A stretch of 64,000 bases of DNA from Allacma fusca (Eukaryota; Arthropoda; Collembola; Symphypleona; Sminthuridae), in assembly GCA_947179485.1 (NCBI GenBank), contig OX359247.1:6291060-6355059 (forward strand), written 5' to 3'. Positions 1-11,459 of this stretch are shown in pieces (within the stretch, counting starts at the first letter, position 1; each line of letters begins with the position of its first letter). The notes under the pieces are model-generated. The model made no database searches. It was not told where the DNA came from and worked only from the letters and a program-made list of their open reading frames with translations. Position numbers and translations under genes: made by a program.

Positions 1-43
1 GGGTATTACGTCCAACCGATTGTTTTTTGAAGCCCAGCGGATG
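1..43 (+). other. Partial exon at window edge
   Basis: The first 43 bases end in a consensus donor (ATG|GTAAGT). One frame stays open, but the piece is too short to identify. It could be the 5' untranslated exon of the zinc-finger gene at 310, or the end of an exon from a gene outside the window. The open frame ends ...EAQRM. Confidence 0.3.
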
Positions 44-309
44 GTAAGTATAATATTTACTGAAACAACAATATAATTGTGTATTTACATGTAAGTAAAC
101 CTGAATTGAATTGAGATTGAATTAATAATTACGCAATCCTTACAACCTTATAGGTCAACTGTTGAACTTGGAATTTCTTTGGGCTAGAATTGCGGAATAG
201 CTCACTTGTCGATTGGTAGATTCCAGTCTTGTGATAAAACTAAAAGCCAAGGTGTTACAACCATTTGAAGACTTTAAATACGTGTCTCTTCAAAAATTTG
301 TTAATCACA

Positions 310-3231
310 ATGGACAAAGACATTCAGCCGAACTTTCAGGCAGATGTAGTTCTGATTACTGGAATTAGTGATCAGACACAGCCGAACACTGCGAAAGAAT
401 ATGTCATCGAGGAGCTGAATACTGAACTTGGATACACTAATACTGCCATTGACACCTCTGGAAATCAGGACATGATAATTGGACAGTGCCTAGTTTGTTA
501 TAGAAAAGTTGACTTTACCCCTCATAAATCACCCTTGGACCAGTTTAATGATCTTCTTCAAATCTTTCGAATCTCCATGGCTTCCTTTAAGGGGATGCAA
601 AAGAGCGACGAAGTATTACCATCACAGTTGTTTTGCGCTACTTGCACCGAAGACATTCTGACGGCTATGGATATTTTGGTCAGAATTGAGTCTCTTCAGA
701 ATGATTTGAAAATTGTAACAAAGTTCCTGCAGCAAAAGCTCCTGGGAAATCAGGATTTCAGTACCGATGGGACGGATAATACAAAATGGATTAGTAAAAC
801 GCGTCGAGTACTTACTCAATGTAAAATATACTTACCTTTATATACAATGCAAAATTACTTTTTAAAATCAAAATTAACCTGTAGTTTTAATTAGTTTAGT
901 GTTTAGAGCATATAAAGACTTTAAAAGGATGTAATCTTAAGGTTTATTCCTATTTCCATCAATGAAAATATACATAAAAATTAACTTTCGCTAGGTTTTT
1001 CCTCTTGTGAGGTTCCTATCAAGCCCGAGAAGGATGTGGCTCGGCATATCCAGCGAAAATTACGAAAGCCACGCTCAACACCCACTCGCAAAATCAAAAA
1101 GGCATTAAATAAGCATGGAGATCTTTTTTCTGAAGGGGTACTTAAACCTGAGGACAATGCAAGCGCTGACGTTGACGTTTCCCCAAGTGTCAGTGAAGAA
1201 GAAACGGAAATTAATAATTATTTGAGTTACAGTGATTCACAAATTAAAGAGACCTGTGGGAAGAGTCAGAATGGAACAGACGGTTTAAATCAAAATGGAA
1301 TAATTCTAAAAATCAAGCCAAAGAAGAAACTCGCGAAATTGCTTAATTCTCCTATGGAAACGAATAGCCCTCGTAGTGTAGCCCCAGCGTCTTCATACAG
1401 GACCTACAAGGATGGAAAAGTTATCTCGCTCGATTGCCCGTACTGTAAAAAAAAACTTACTAGGGAAGACTTTTGTTTGAAGTCTGGCGAATACATTTTT
1501 AAATGCCCCTTCCCAGAGTGCTGCGATCGAATCATGACAAATTTTATCCATGTAGTAAGACACCACGAATCCCTTTGTCCATCTATGCCCCAAGCCTTAT
1601 ACTCAGGGAAGCGAAAGCGGAAAAGATTGCATTTGAAGAAAGCTTTAGCTGATGGGTCAGAAATATCCCATCCTTGGGGTAAAGGGTTTATTCATAATGA
1701 ATACAAGGAGGTTGTGGCCTTCGAATGCCCTCAGTGCCAGATTAAAATGTCTTATTCGGACTTCCAGACTGAATCTGGAGTATTTATTTTTAAGTGTCCA
1801 TGGGTATCTTGTAGTAAAACCACAAAATGCTTCTCTAATTTGTGCATCCATCATCGAGCTCACTGTGTAAATGGGTATTCTGTAGGAAGAATCGAATCCC
1901 TTAATAAGAAACCTCGGATTAGTCGTATATCTTCCAAAGAGCTTTCTAATGAAGAACTTGGATCAAACAAGGGTCTGGAATTCCCTAAAGCTGGTCCCTT
2001 AGTTTCCTTTGAGTGTTTTCGCTGCGAAAAGAAACTTACGTATAGCGAATTCTTGAATGTGGATACCAGCGCTTATATTTTTAAATGCCCCCCAACCTGC
2101 TGTGATAAGGTGTTTTCCTCATTCCCAAATCTAGCTAAACATCATGAGGCACAGTGTAGACGTAGACCTATTGATGTCCCGGATACTGATGTCAACATTC
2201 CATCGGATCACATATCAACAGAGCTTAAACCCCTAGTTGGTCCAGAGCCGTCAAATAACAATGCTAACATAGCCGGTCCACTAAATTCGTTTGAGTGCAA
2301 TTATTGTCATAAAGAATACAGACGGGAAGATGTTCAACAGAACTGTTCTGGAACTATCTCCTACAAATGTGACTTACTAAATTGTGACAAAGCATTTCCA
2401 ACGTTCATTATACTTCAAAATCATCACGAATCAACATGTCCCAAGCGACCCGAAGATGCTTTCGCTTGTAATCTTTGTGATAAAAAATTTAAATCGTCAG
2501 GTAACATGCGGTCACACATGATAAGTTTTCACACTCACAAATATGAATTCTACTGTGAAATATGTGGGGCGGGTTGTGTTACCAAATCCACTTTTTACGC
2601 TCACATGAGAACTCATGTTAACCATAGGAAATTTAAGTGTCAGCACTGCCCAGCAAGCTTCAAGAAAAAGGATCACCTTCAAAATCACGAGACAAGACTA
2701 CATACCACTGACCTTCCTTTCATGTGCGGTACCTGCGGTCGACGCTTCAAAGTCCGACAGGGTTTGAGGCAGCATGAACAAAATGTACACAGTTTGGACG
2801 GACCATCAATTTGTAAGCTCTGTAATAAAACGTTTGCTAGCGCAGCGTATGTTCAAACCCATATAAGGACTACTCATATGAAAATGAGGGACCAATCTAA
2901 AAAGAACCAATCTGTCGAACCCGGTGACACAGATGGTCATGATAATGGTAATAAGCGTAAAAAGAAAGACGTCGTTGATAGCGGCAGGAAGCGGAAAAAG
3001 AAAGTCAACGTTGACAGTGGTAGTAATAGTAGCAAGCGTAAAAAGAAAGATAACGATGATGGTGACAGCAGCCGTAAGAAGAAAGTGAATGATGCCAGTG
3101 GTAGCAAGCCTAGAAAGAAAGCTATAAAGGTTGCATTATTCAAGAAGAAGAGTCCCATGAAACCCGAGAAGTCTCCACAACGGGATGTGGATGTAGTTGT
3201 CGACGGGGTTTTTACAGACGACATGGGTTGA
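310..3231 (+). CDS. ZAD and C2H2 zinc-finger protein 1 (915 aa, two exons)
   Basis: Exons 310-820 and 995-3231. The phase-1 intron splits a Cys codon (T|GT). The ATG at 310 has the context CACAATGG and is the first ATG; the frame is open upstream but without an earlier ATG. Residues 60-112 are a zinc-associated domain (ZAD) with C60-x2-C63-x45-C109-x2-C112, normally a dimerisation module in arthropod zinc-finger transcription factors. Residues about 318-655 hold four tandem copies of an unusual module of about 50 residues: CxxC, then C-x4-C, a short spacer, and a paired His and Cys (HHxxxxC). Residues about 662-798 carry five ordinary C2H2 fingers. The C-terminal 115 residues are Lys/Arg/Asp/Ser-rich repeats (several KRKKK blocks), a likely nuclear localisation tail. 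The product is probably a nuclear DNA-binding regulator; target genes cannot be read from sequence. A paralogue with the same ZAD spacing and intron position follows at 4104. Confidence 0.9.
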
Positions 3232-3415
3232 CAATGCCACAACATTAGTAAATTTATTTGTATTTAGTACTCATAGTTACTTTAAATTACACACACATAT
3301 ATATATCTATATAATTATATATTAATTATATCTAAAATTTATTATACAACACATATCATTATCATATCTAACTCAAACATGTTAATTTTTCGAATCTACC
3401 TGCAAGGAATCGATA

Positions 3416-3421
3416 AATAAA
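3416..3421 (+). terminator. Polyadenylation signal of zinc-finger gene 1
   Basis: AATAAA lies 185 bases after the stop codon, in AT-rich 3' flanking DNA. It is the first strong signal after the gene. The cleavage site was not determined. Confidence 0.5.
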
Positions 3422-3891
3422 AATACGTTGAATGCGCGTAAGTAATCATTTTGACATAACTGGAAACTGAAAGAGCTCTGTGCCTTAGGGTTATTGTAAA
3501 TTCTAATTATTGTAGGTTCAACCTTCAGAGTGACATAAGCGGACCCATACATATGTTGGTGTACTTACTAAACGTAAACTTACTTTAAATATTATTATTT
3601 TATTATTATTAAATTCGTTAAAAAATGTTCTTAACAGAAATTACATTGAGTACATCATTTGATCATTTTCTGAAGCTGACTAGATGGGCAAATACATACT
3701 ATTTAATGGCGGGAAGGATGAGTAAATATGACCAGACTTTTATATGCAGTCTTGTCGCGCGGTTCTTTCTTATTGGTGTACGAATTCCTTTAATAGACAC
3801 TGACACATTATTTGATGGTGTAATTTGTAATTTCCAACTTTTAAGGGACCAACTAGTCTTCCCCGTTAAGTTTCATTATTTTCATTGACAC

Positions 3892-3964
3892 TAATTTTGG
3901 GCGTATAGAGATTAAAATCAGTCACTCTGTTAGGGCAAAGGTTTAATTTATACGCCCAAAATTA
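3892..3964. repeat. Perfect 16-bp inverted repeat (hairpin)
   Basis: TAATTTTGGGCGTATA at 3892-3907 is repeated in perfect inverted form at 3949-3964, with a 41-base loop that itself contains ATTAAA/TTTAAT. It may be a very small MITE or a cruciform element in the upstream region of the second zinc-finger gene. No clear target duplication was found. Confidence 0.7.
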
Positions 3965-4103
3965 TCCATAAGCATCGCGAACATGTGAGATGTGAAGTGA
4001 AGTATTCCAACCAAATTACTGCACCCGGATGTTAACTATAATTATTACAGCAAATCAGTAAATTTACTGTGTCTACTTAATTTATTTCAAAGTAGTTCCA
4101 AAA

Positions 4104-6404
4104 ATGGAATTTGCAAAATATGTTCCCACACTTCCTACAATTAAATCTTGTGACGAGTTCCAACTTCCTCAGGTGACATTAGAGGAGGTCACTGCAGTAA
4201 AGACTGGCTTGGAGAATGGGAAGGAAGAATGGAAGGGTCGGTGTTGGGTATGTTCAAGTCCGCTGAAGTCATCCCCTGAATCCGATGAAGAAACGGTTCT
4301 CAATGTTTTTGAAGACTTATGTACCATATTAAATTTCACGTGCGTAACATCTCCGGATGTCAATAAGGAGATAAAGAATACGGACATTTGCAAAAATTGC
4401 TCGGACTCTGTAAGGACCTGTAGAAATATTCTTCGGCACGTACAGCGGCTGCAGAGGAAATTTAAGGGGATACAGAATCAGCTCAAAAAATATATTGTAC
4501 AAAGTTATAGCATAATTGAACGGGATGGTAGTTGTGATCAGAAGGACACCAAAGTTTGTGTTAAAAAGACCATGGTACAATGTAAGTTACAATGAGAATG
4601 CTTTGATGAAGTACGTATAGTAGGTATTTAATTTTGTCCGGTTTCGATTCCACCAATGGCACTCGAAATTTATCGTTTTTGTTATTATTATATATTTCTG
4701 CGGTAAGAGTGTCCGATTAAATCACCTATTGTTTCTGGATCTTGAAATTCATTTGTATGTAAATGCATTTTTGACCTTTTGTTTTTGCAAGGTTGGAGTG
4801 AGTGTAGAGTTGATGTGGCCCAACTCGCGAGGGTGGATGAGAAATTTTTGGAAAAGGGTAGTAATTCCTGCGAGAAGCCCAGGCGACGGCCAGGTAGGCC
4901 TCCTAAAAAACGAAAAGTTGACAATATTGACATAAAATTGGAGCTACCATTGGTAACAAATGACCTGGATATGAAGTTACTGGTTGGAAGCACAAAAGAA
5001 AATGAGAGATTCAATGAGCCTGATCCAGAATTAGAAGAGCCGGATTTTTTTGAAGAAAACGTGACATCAGAAATTTCGTACGGGACAGCCACTGATTGGA
5101 CACCCGAAGTAGATGATGATAAGTTGCCCAGAAAAAGCAGTAGTCTAGTTGATGATAAAAAGTCTTTGAAACAACCATTCAAGTGTGTGAAGTGTGGAAA
5201 AGTGTATCGAACTCAAGTATTTTATAACGCTCACATGGAAAATCATCCGGAAGAACTGCCATTTCCATGCGGACAATGTGGTCGGAGATTCTCTATGAAA
5301 CAACGATTAGCTGTTCATGTTCGTAGCTCTCATGGGGACAGCCGGACTCATAGTGACAAAGACAGATTGAAAACTATCGATAATTGTCCTCATTGTGGCC
5401 TAGAATTCGTCAGCGTAGAAGATACTGGAAGTGAACCTCCAAATGACAAGATTAATTCCGATATTCCCAACAAAGTAGTGCCTGGCATAAAACGAGTTTA
5501 TAAAACTGAGAAACAAAAGCGCAACCATATCCGAGCTTGCAAAGAAAATCCCGTGGTCAAGTCAAAATCCTCAAAAGATACGAGGCTACCTTGCGACCAA
5601 TGTGAGAAAACATTTGTTACCTCTGCAGCACTTAGAAGTCATATAGCAAGTATTCATAACAAATCATTCAAATTTTGTTGTGATATTTGTGGCATGGGCT
5701 TTCAAGTGAGTAGTATGCTCCAGAGACATGTGGAATTTGTTCATTCAACAGAAAAAAAATTCGAGTGTGACACATGCCACGTGAAATTCAGAAGATCCCA
5801 TCAGCTCTTTTACCATCAAAGAAGACACACCGGGGAACTTCCATACATTTGCGAATTTTGTGGAAAGGGCTTCCATGTCCAAGAAAAATTGAGACTGCAT
5901 ATAAAGATACACTCTGAAAAGAAGACAGTCCCGTGTCCGAAATGTGGAAAGTTGTTTCTGTGCAAGCAATACGTTTCAAATCATATTAGTACATTTCACA
6001 ATAAAAGTAGAAAGGGTCGCATCTACAGAAGGAATCCAACTAAGAAGCGTCCCGAAGACATCGCCAAAGTCCAAGCAGAAGTTATTACTTTCTCCAGAAA
6101 CGAAAATTCCAAGAAAGCCCTAGTCATTCGCTCTTCTCAAGAACAACATTTAGAGAATACTACAGAGATAGATCTTCTAGTGGCAGGAGACGAGATAAAT
6201 TCCAACAAGTGTGTAAGCCAAATGATAAATTTAGGAAAAGTCCCCATTGGAATCGCAGAAAATGCGGTGGCTGTCCAGGAAACTTCTATCTTAGTCGAGG
6301 AAAAGGAGTCAGCACCTGATGACCTACATACCACCTTGCAGGAGAAACCCCCCGAATTTATTTTTGATGGCAACAACTATGTTCTAGAGTACATTGTTTC
6401 CTAG
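4104..6404 (+). CDS. ZAD and C2H2 zinc-finger protein 2 (696 aa, two exons)
   Basis: Exons 4104-4581 and 4792-6404, again with a phase-1 intron splitting a Cys codon. The start ATG has the context AAAAATGG. The ZAD has C47-x2-C50-x45-C96-x2-C99, the same spacing as in the upstream gene. Exon 2 opens with a basic segment containing PGRPPKKRKV, which reads as an AT-hook core (GRP) merged with a nuclear localisation signal. Seven full C2H2 fingers follow: two near residues 203-258 (first FKCVKCGKVY), then a run of five after an incomplete CPHC finger. The C-terminal 130 residues are acidic and finger-free. Likely role: nuclear, sequence-specific transcription regulator that dimerises through its ZAD. 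Identity to a named insect gene cannot be claimed from sequence alone. Confidence 0.92.
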
Positions 6405-6512
6405 ATCCACCAAAAATAGTTACTATTTCTGTACACATTTTATAAACTTTTAAATGTATATTGATTTTACTACTATGCATTTTAAAAACTAATCACAAAT
6501 GTAATTTTGTTC

Positions 6513-6518
6513 AATAAA
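6513..6518 (+). terminator. Polyadenylation signal of zinc-finger gene 2
   Basis: AATAAA lies about 110 bases after the stop codon at 6404, at a typical distance for a compact arthropod 3' untranslated region. Confidence 0.6.
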
Positions 6519-6544
6519 ATCTACAATAGTTTGCCATTACCTTT

Positions 6545-7290
6545 TAAGTATGTAAGTATACAAAGGAAGAAACAATAGCGTATTACAATTCGGACAAAAA
6601 ACACACCAGCTTATGTACTTACAAACCGGGCTAACGTAGACTTGTAATTTGAGGTCGTCTTTCCTGCTATCAATCAAATTACGGGTATCAAAAGTTGCAG
6701 GTCAGTTCAGTTATAGTACTTGAGTACTTGACGCAAAACAAAAATTCGCCTGATTGTATTTCTACAACATTTCTAAGTAATTATAATAACTTATACCCAT
6801 GAGTCTTGTCATGGGCCATAGCCATGACCTATGACATCTTTAACCACCTGTACAGTTAATTATTTAAATATAGACATCTCTAATAATTATTGTAAATTGT
6901 AAGTAAGTATCTGCTTCAATTGGGAATAAGATTTCGTTAAAAAAATTAAAGTGGTGTAGCGCTATGCCAGCGTAAAAACAAGCACCGTATGGTTGCGCCC
7001 TCTGCCGTGATTAGTGGAAATAGAACCAAAGCAGTGGACAGAGAGCACTGCCTGACTCACTACTCCAATAACTAGTGGCCACCGATAGAGCCATACAGCT
7101 ATGCTCTTGTATTCCATAACATGAAGTCATTATAATAATTTACAGATGAGCTTGGCTTTACAGAGTAGAACACTGCATTACTTTTGTAAGTACTCGTATT
7201 GAAAAGCATTGCCCATCGATTTTGCAGTTACTTTTTTTAAAAAACTTACAAAAGGCAAAATTACCGATCATTCACGATTCATTATCTGTC
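6545..7290. other. Intergenic region before PUF60
   Basis: No coding content is recognised. A segment near 6986-7106 has weak inverted ends (GTATGGTT / AGCCATAC) and could be a decayed MITE. The PUF60 promoter should lie in the right part, but no clear core element was identified. Confidence 0.4.
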
Positions 7291-7299
7291 ACTCGAGAA

Positions 7300-7393
7300 G
7301 CAAAAGATTGTACGTTGTTTAATTAAATTGTCTAACATTATGAATTAAAAATAGTATTTAGCATACCGCCGGAAGCAGCACCAAATCAAGCGG
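7300..7393 (+). other. Probable 5' untranslated exon of PUF60
   Basis: A consensus donor (CGG|GTAAGTAA) begins at 7394, and the next acceptor (TTGCAG) is at 7763, just ahead of the exon with the PUF60 start codon. The only nearby ATG is followed at once by a stop, so this exon is taken as non-coding. Its 5' end is a guess. Confidence 0.4.
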
Positions 7394-7839
7394 GTAAGTA
7401 ATTTAAATTCGTTTGTTTCTTCCTTTATTTAATGGATTACAATTAAGTACTTACTATATACCTGTAATATTCTAATCCACTAGTTATAAGTGAACTGGAT
7501 GTAAACGTTATGGAAAGTATTTCAGTAGACATTTGAATTCTGGTATTACATGTAGAAATTGCTCTTCAAATGTAACGTGTATTCATTGTGGTTGTTGAAT
7601 TTGATAGAAAGTACTTTTCAATATTTTAAGAGCAGTAGGGTCGACTTTAGTAAGGAATTGATTTTTTTGATTATAGCCGTGAAATTTTCAAATAATTCAT
7701 ATGGCGGAGTTGAATTTTGAAGTGGTGTTGCATATTGATTTCCTGAATTTTTGTTCATTGCAGTTTGGCAAATCTTGAGGTACATTCTTCACCAGCATTG
7801 TGCGTTTGTTGGCATCACCGGCTCAGCTGGATCACCATC

Positions 7840-10800
7840 ATGGTGTCTATCTCGAATCCCTCGTCGTACGTGGATCCGCTTCTGAGGAGGCAGAAGATTG
7901 AGGAAATGTCACCCGAAGAGTTTATCTCAATTCCTATAACTGATTTAAATCAAAGTGGACCGTTGGTTGCAGGTTAGCATTTGGGTAGCAGTGGATATGT
8001 TATAATAGACAAATCTTTGTATCTTTTGCTTGTAGTTCAAGTAGTATGTTTTGCATTATTCGGGTGTTGGATTTGAGAGCTTGAACTCTTAGTACTTCAG
8101 TTTCTTTTAGAATGATTGTTTGCTTACGGAAGAATAACGAAATAATGAGTGATTGTATCAATAATGGTATTATAATATAATGAGTGAATGTAATCAATCG
8201 ATTGTTTATGTTCTTTTCATTTTTTATGCAGGTCCAGGTGCAAAACGAGATGTAGCTGCCAGTATACTTGGTGTTGCTTTGCCTAAGCTAGAGAGGAGAG
8301 ACCAAGATTATATAGCCAAAGGAAAAAAATATGCAATGGAACAAAGTATCAAGTATGTCCTCATGAAGCAGACTCTGGCACATCAACAGCAGGTAGTAAA
8401 CTAACTAACTATTGAAGCCATGTCGCGTTTAGTGATATTTCCGCCGCACTTAATTTTTATAGTTGAGCCTTGAGCGAAGTGTCTGCAGATGTTCTGTTCT
8501 GTTTAGTTGGTTAATTTTAGAATGTCTCATCCATTGCCCTTTTGGATACACAAACTTGTTTTATTTACTTTGGATAAAATCTTAAAGTAGACTAATGAGT
8601 TTTTGTTTTCCCTGGAGCTCATTTTAGTTTGCATGGGTTTCGTGTAAGCTTTACACCCAAGTATGATTTGTACTCATGTATGATTTGTACTCATGTATGA
8701 TTTGAGTAAGCTGTATTGCTAGCATTTGAGTTAATTTTCATGGTTCGAATTTATTTTCTATGGGTTTATAATTTCATCCCGATTTGAAGATGGTTTTAGT
8801 TATGTTAGAGTGATTTGAGAGCGAGCGTTAGTAAAATAAAAAAGGTTAAGGGATCCGTCCGGCCTTGTGTATGTAGAGCTGGTCGGGAGTTCGGCTACCA
8901 TCATTGGGGGGTAGCTCATTCTTCGGAAGTGCGGTGCCCCCTATTCTGGCAACGAGAGCCAACATATTAAATTCAATTAGACCCTTGGGGTCGAGAGTAG
9001 AACCCAGGACGAATACATTTGAGCCAGATTCTTCCCAAGTAAGTTTATCCAGCTTTGTTGATTGAGCATTTCCTTGCTCTTCTATTGCACAGTCTGCCTA
9101 CCTTTCGACATAAAGTTACTAACTTATAATTACAATATTCAATGCTATGCTAAAGTAGTACATTTACTGAACCAAATCATACTGAATTCATGCAAGCGTC
9201 TTGAGACGTGGTTGTGTCGTCTTTTTGGTGTATTTAATCGTTGGATGATTGTTTGTACCCAACCAAAGAACGATTGCTGATGATGACCTCGCCTTAAACT
9301 AAGCAAGCTGTTTAGAGTACGAAGGGGTGAGTCAGCCCTTTAACTGGATTCTTTATCTCATTGTTTGGTTTGATTTTAGCAAGCGAAATCTTTGCAAAGG
9401 CATCAAGCTCTTGTTCTTATGTGCCGTGTTTACATTGGGAGTATTAGTTTTGAACTCAGAGAGGATACCATTCGTCAGGCCTTTGCTCCGTTTGGTGAGT
9501 TCGCTATGCTGATAACTGGCATCATAGTATCACACATTAATTTATCATACTATTTTTTCCCAATGCAGTGCTAATGCAGTTTTCTTTACTTAGGACCAAT
9601 CAAGACCATCAACATGTCCTGGGATCCAGTGGCTCAAAAACACAAGGGGTTCGCATTTGTCGAGTATGACTTACCGGAAGCTGCCCAGTTGGCTTTGGAA
9701 CAAATGAATGGCGTAATGATAGGAGGACGGAACATAAAGGTAATCTGTTACTACATTTTGCTACAATTTATAATTTTATTGACGATTGTGAATTTTTTAA
9801 TGAATACCTTAATTTATATTGTGCTGAATTTTATTTCCATTATAGTGTGGAAGGGATACACGGATTAAGTTTTCACATATGGACCAAGTGATTGACGATC
9901 TCATGGAAGAAGCGAAGGCTTACCATAGAATTTATGTGGCATCCATCCACCCAGATCTAACGGAGGAGGATATTAAAAGGTACTGAAATCGTATACTCAA
10001 ATAGTTTGGTTTAAAACAATTAATTTGGAATTTTACACTATAATACTTTTGATACAGCGTTTTTGAAGCCTTTGGTAAGATTAAGGCTTGCAAATTAGCA
10101 CCTGGACCATCTCCTGGAAAACATCGAGGTTACGGTTTCATAGAGTATGACACTGCTGAAGCAGCCGCGGAATCAATTACCTCGATGAATTTATTTGACC
10201 TGGGAGGACAGTATCTGCGCGTGGGGAAGGCCATCACTCCTCCAAATGCTTTACAAGCGAATCCTGGGCAAAGTCAAATGCCTCAAGCTGCTGCAGTTGC
10301 TGCTGCCGCTGCTACAGCTAAAATTCAAGCTATGGAAGCTGTTACTAACACTGCAGCAGCTTTTGGTCTAACGAAAGAGGAAACTCTGACCAGCTCAGTC
10401 ATGGCTGGGATGTCACCCACGATTTCAGTAATGCCTGTAGGAGTGCCAGGCATACCAACAGCCGTCCCCGGGGTAATTAGTCAGCCACAGTTGGTATGTT
10501 GGTTCACCTTTACATAAACTCTGATCACAATGATCACCGCTAGTATTTGAATTTAATGTTGTCTAAGAAAATCATTGTATTTAAAGGTAACCCCGAAGTT
10601 AGGAAGTTTAAGCCTTTCAAACGCCCCAACAGTAAGCCCAGTGAACTTGCCACCGCCTGGAATAGCCATGATTCCAGCTGTAGGTACAATTACTCCTATT
10701 CCAAGTGTCACACCGTCAGTTGCTAGTGTTTCTGGTTTCGGCCAGCCTGCACCTGCTCCAGTTGCAGCTCCAGTTGGCATCCCTCCCGTCTCGTCTCTTC

Positions 10801-11452
10801 CACAAGCAACATCCATGTCTCAAATTGCACCAGTTATGGTGGCATCACCTTACCAAATGCCGGGAATTACCTCATCTGCTGTGGGAGTTCCACCCCCAAT
10901 TGACAAGCCAAGTCTTCCAGGGCAAGAGTCCAATTCCACACGGGAAGAACTTGTCAAACGGCTTGTTGAAGAAAATGAAAATTTGAGCATTTCAGCCCAG
11001 GAAAATGTTTCAATAAGGGGACAAAGCGCAAGACATGAAGTAATGCAGAGATTGATGAGACCGGAGAGTTCCCCAGTAATCGTTCTTAAAAATATGGTCG
11101 AACCCGAAGACGTTGATGATTCTTTACAAGAAGAAATTATGGAAGAATGCAGTAAATTTGGAACGGTTGAACGTGTTCTGATATACCAAGAGACCCAATC
11201 TGAAGAAGATAACGCTCCTATTGTGGTGAAGATATTTGTTGAATTTTCCAATGCAAGCGGTAAGTTACGCGTAATATTTCTGTAAGGTTTCTATCAATCA
11301 TCATATTATAATTGATCTGATGATTCTAACTTTTGTTTGCAGAAGCGGAAGCTGCCAAGAATTCGTTAAATGGTCGGTTTTTCGGTGGCAAGGTTGTAAT
11401 ATGTGAGATTTACGAGTTTTCTATGTACATTAATCATGACTTATCAGGATAA
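7840..11452 (+). CDS. PUF60: Poly(U)-binding splicing factor PUF60 / half pint (635 aa)
   Basis: Eight coding exons close in frame: 7840-7972, 8232-8392, 9380-9494, 9594-9739, 9846-9979, 10058-10493, 10587-11259, 11343-11452. PUF60 (FIR; Drosophila half pint) binds poly-U/polypyrimidine tracts with U2AF and acts in 3' splice-site choice and transcription. Seen here: the N-terminal helix [20 protein letters not shown]1 with [11 protein letters not shown] and [17 protein letters not shown]2 with [11 protein letters not shown] and [13 protein letters not shown], ending [16 protein letters not shown]; an Ala/Pro-rich linker; then the ISAQEN..SIRG..ARH segment and the C-terminal UHM-type RRM ([15 protein letters not shown]), ending in EIYEF...DLSG. 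Vertebrate PUF60 is about 560 aa; the extra length lies at the N-terminus and in the linker. The segment after RRM1 differs from the usual GRPSNIGQ stretch. Intron 8393-9379 holds a GC-rich patch (8840-9050) of unknown nature. Confidence 0.95.
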
Positions 11453-11459
11453 GTAATCT

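Larger units (their letters stand above)
3232..4103. other. Intergenic region between the two zinc-finger genes
   Basis: This holds the 3' flank of gene 1 and the 5' flank of gene 2. Short frames here (for example 3625-3888) have no recognisable content. The only structure seen is the inverted repeat at 3892-3964. Confidence 0.5.

Noticed and set aside
265-309. Earlier start for the first ZAD protein
   Set aside because: The frame is open but begins with TTG; the first ATG in frame is at 310.
8840-9050. GC-rich patch in the PUF60 intron as a tRNA-derived SINE or extra exon
   Set aside because: No convincing A and B boxes, no poly-A or target duplication, and no open frame matching PUF60.
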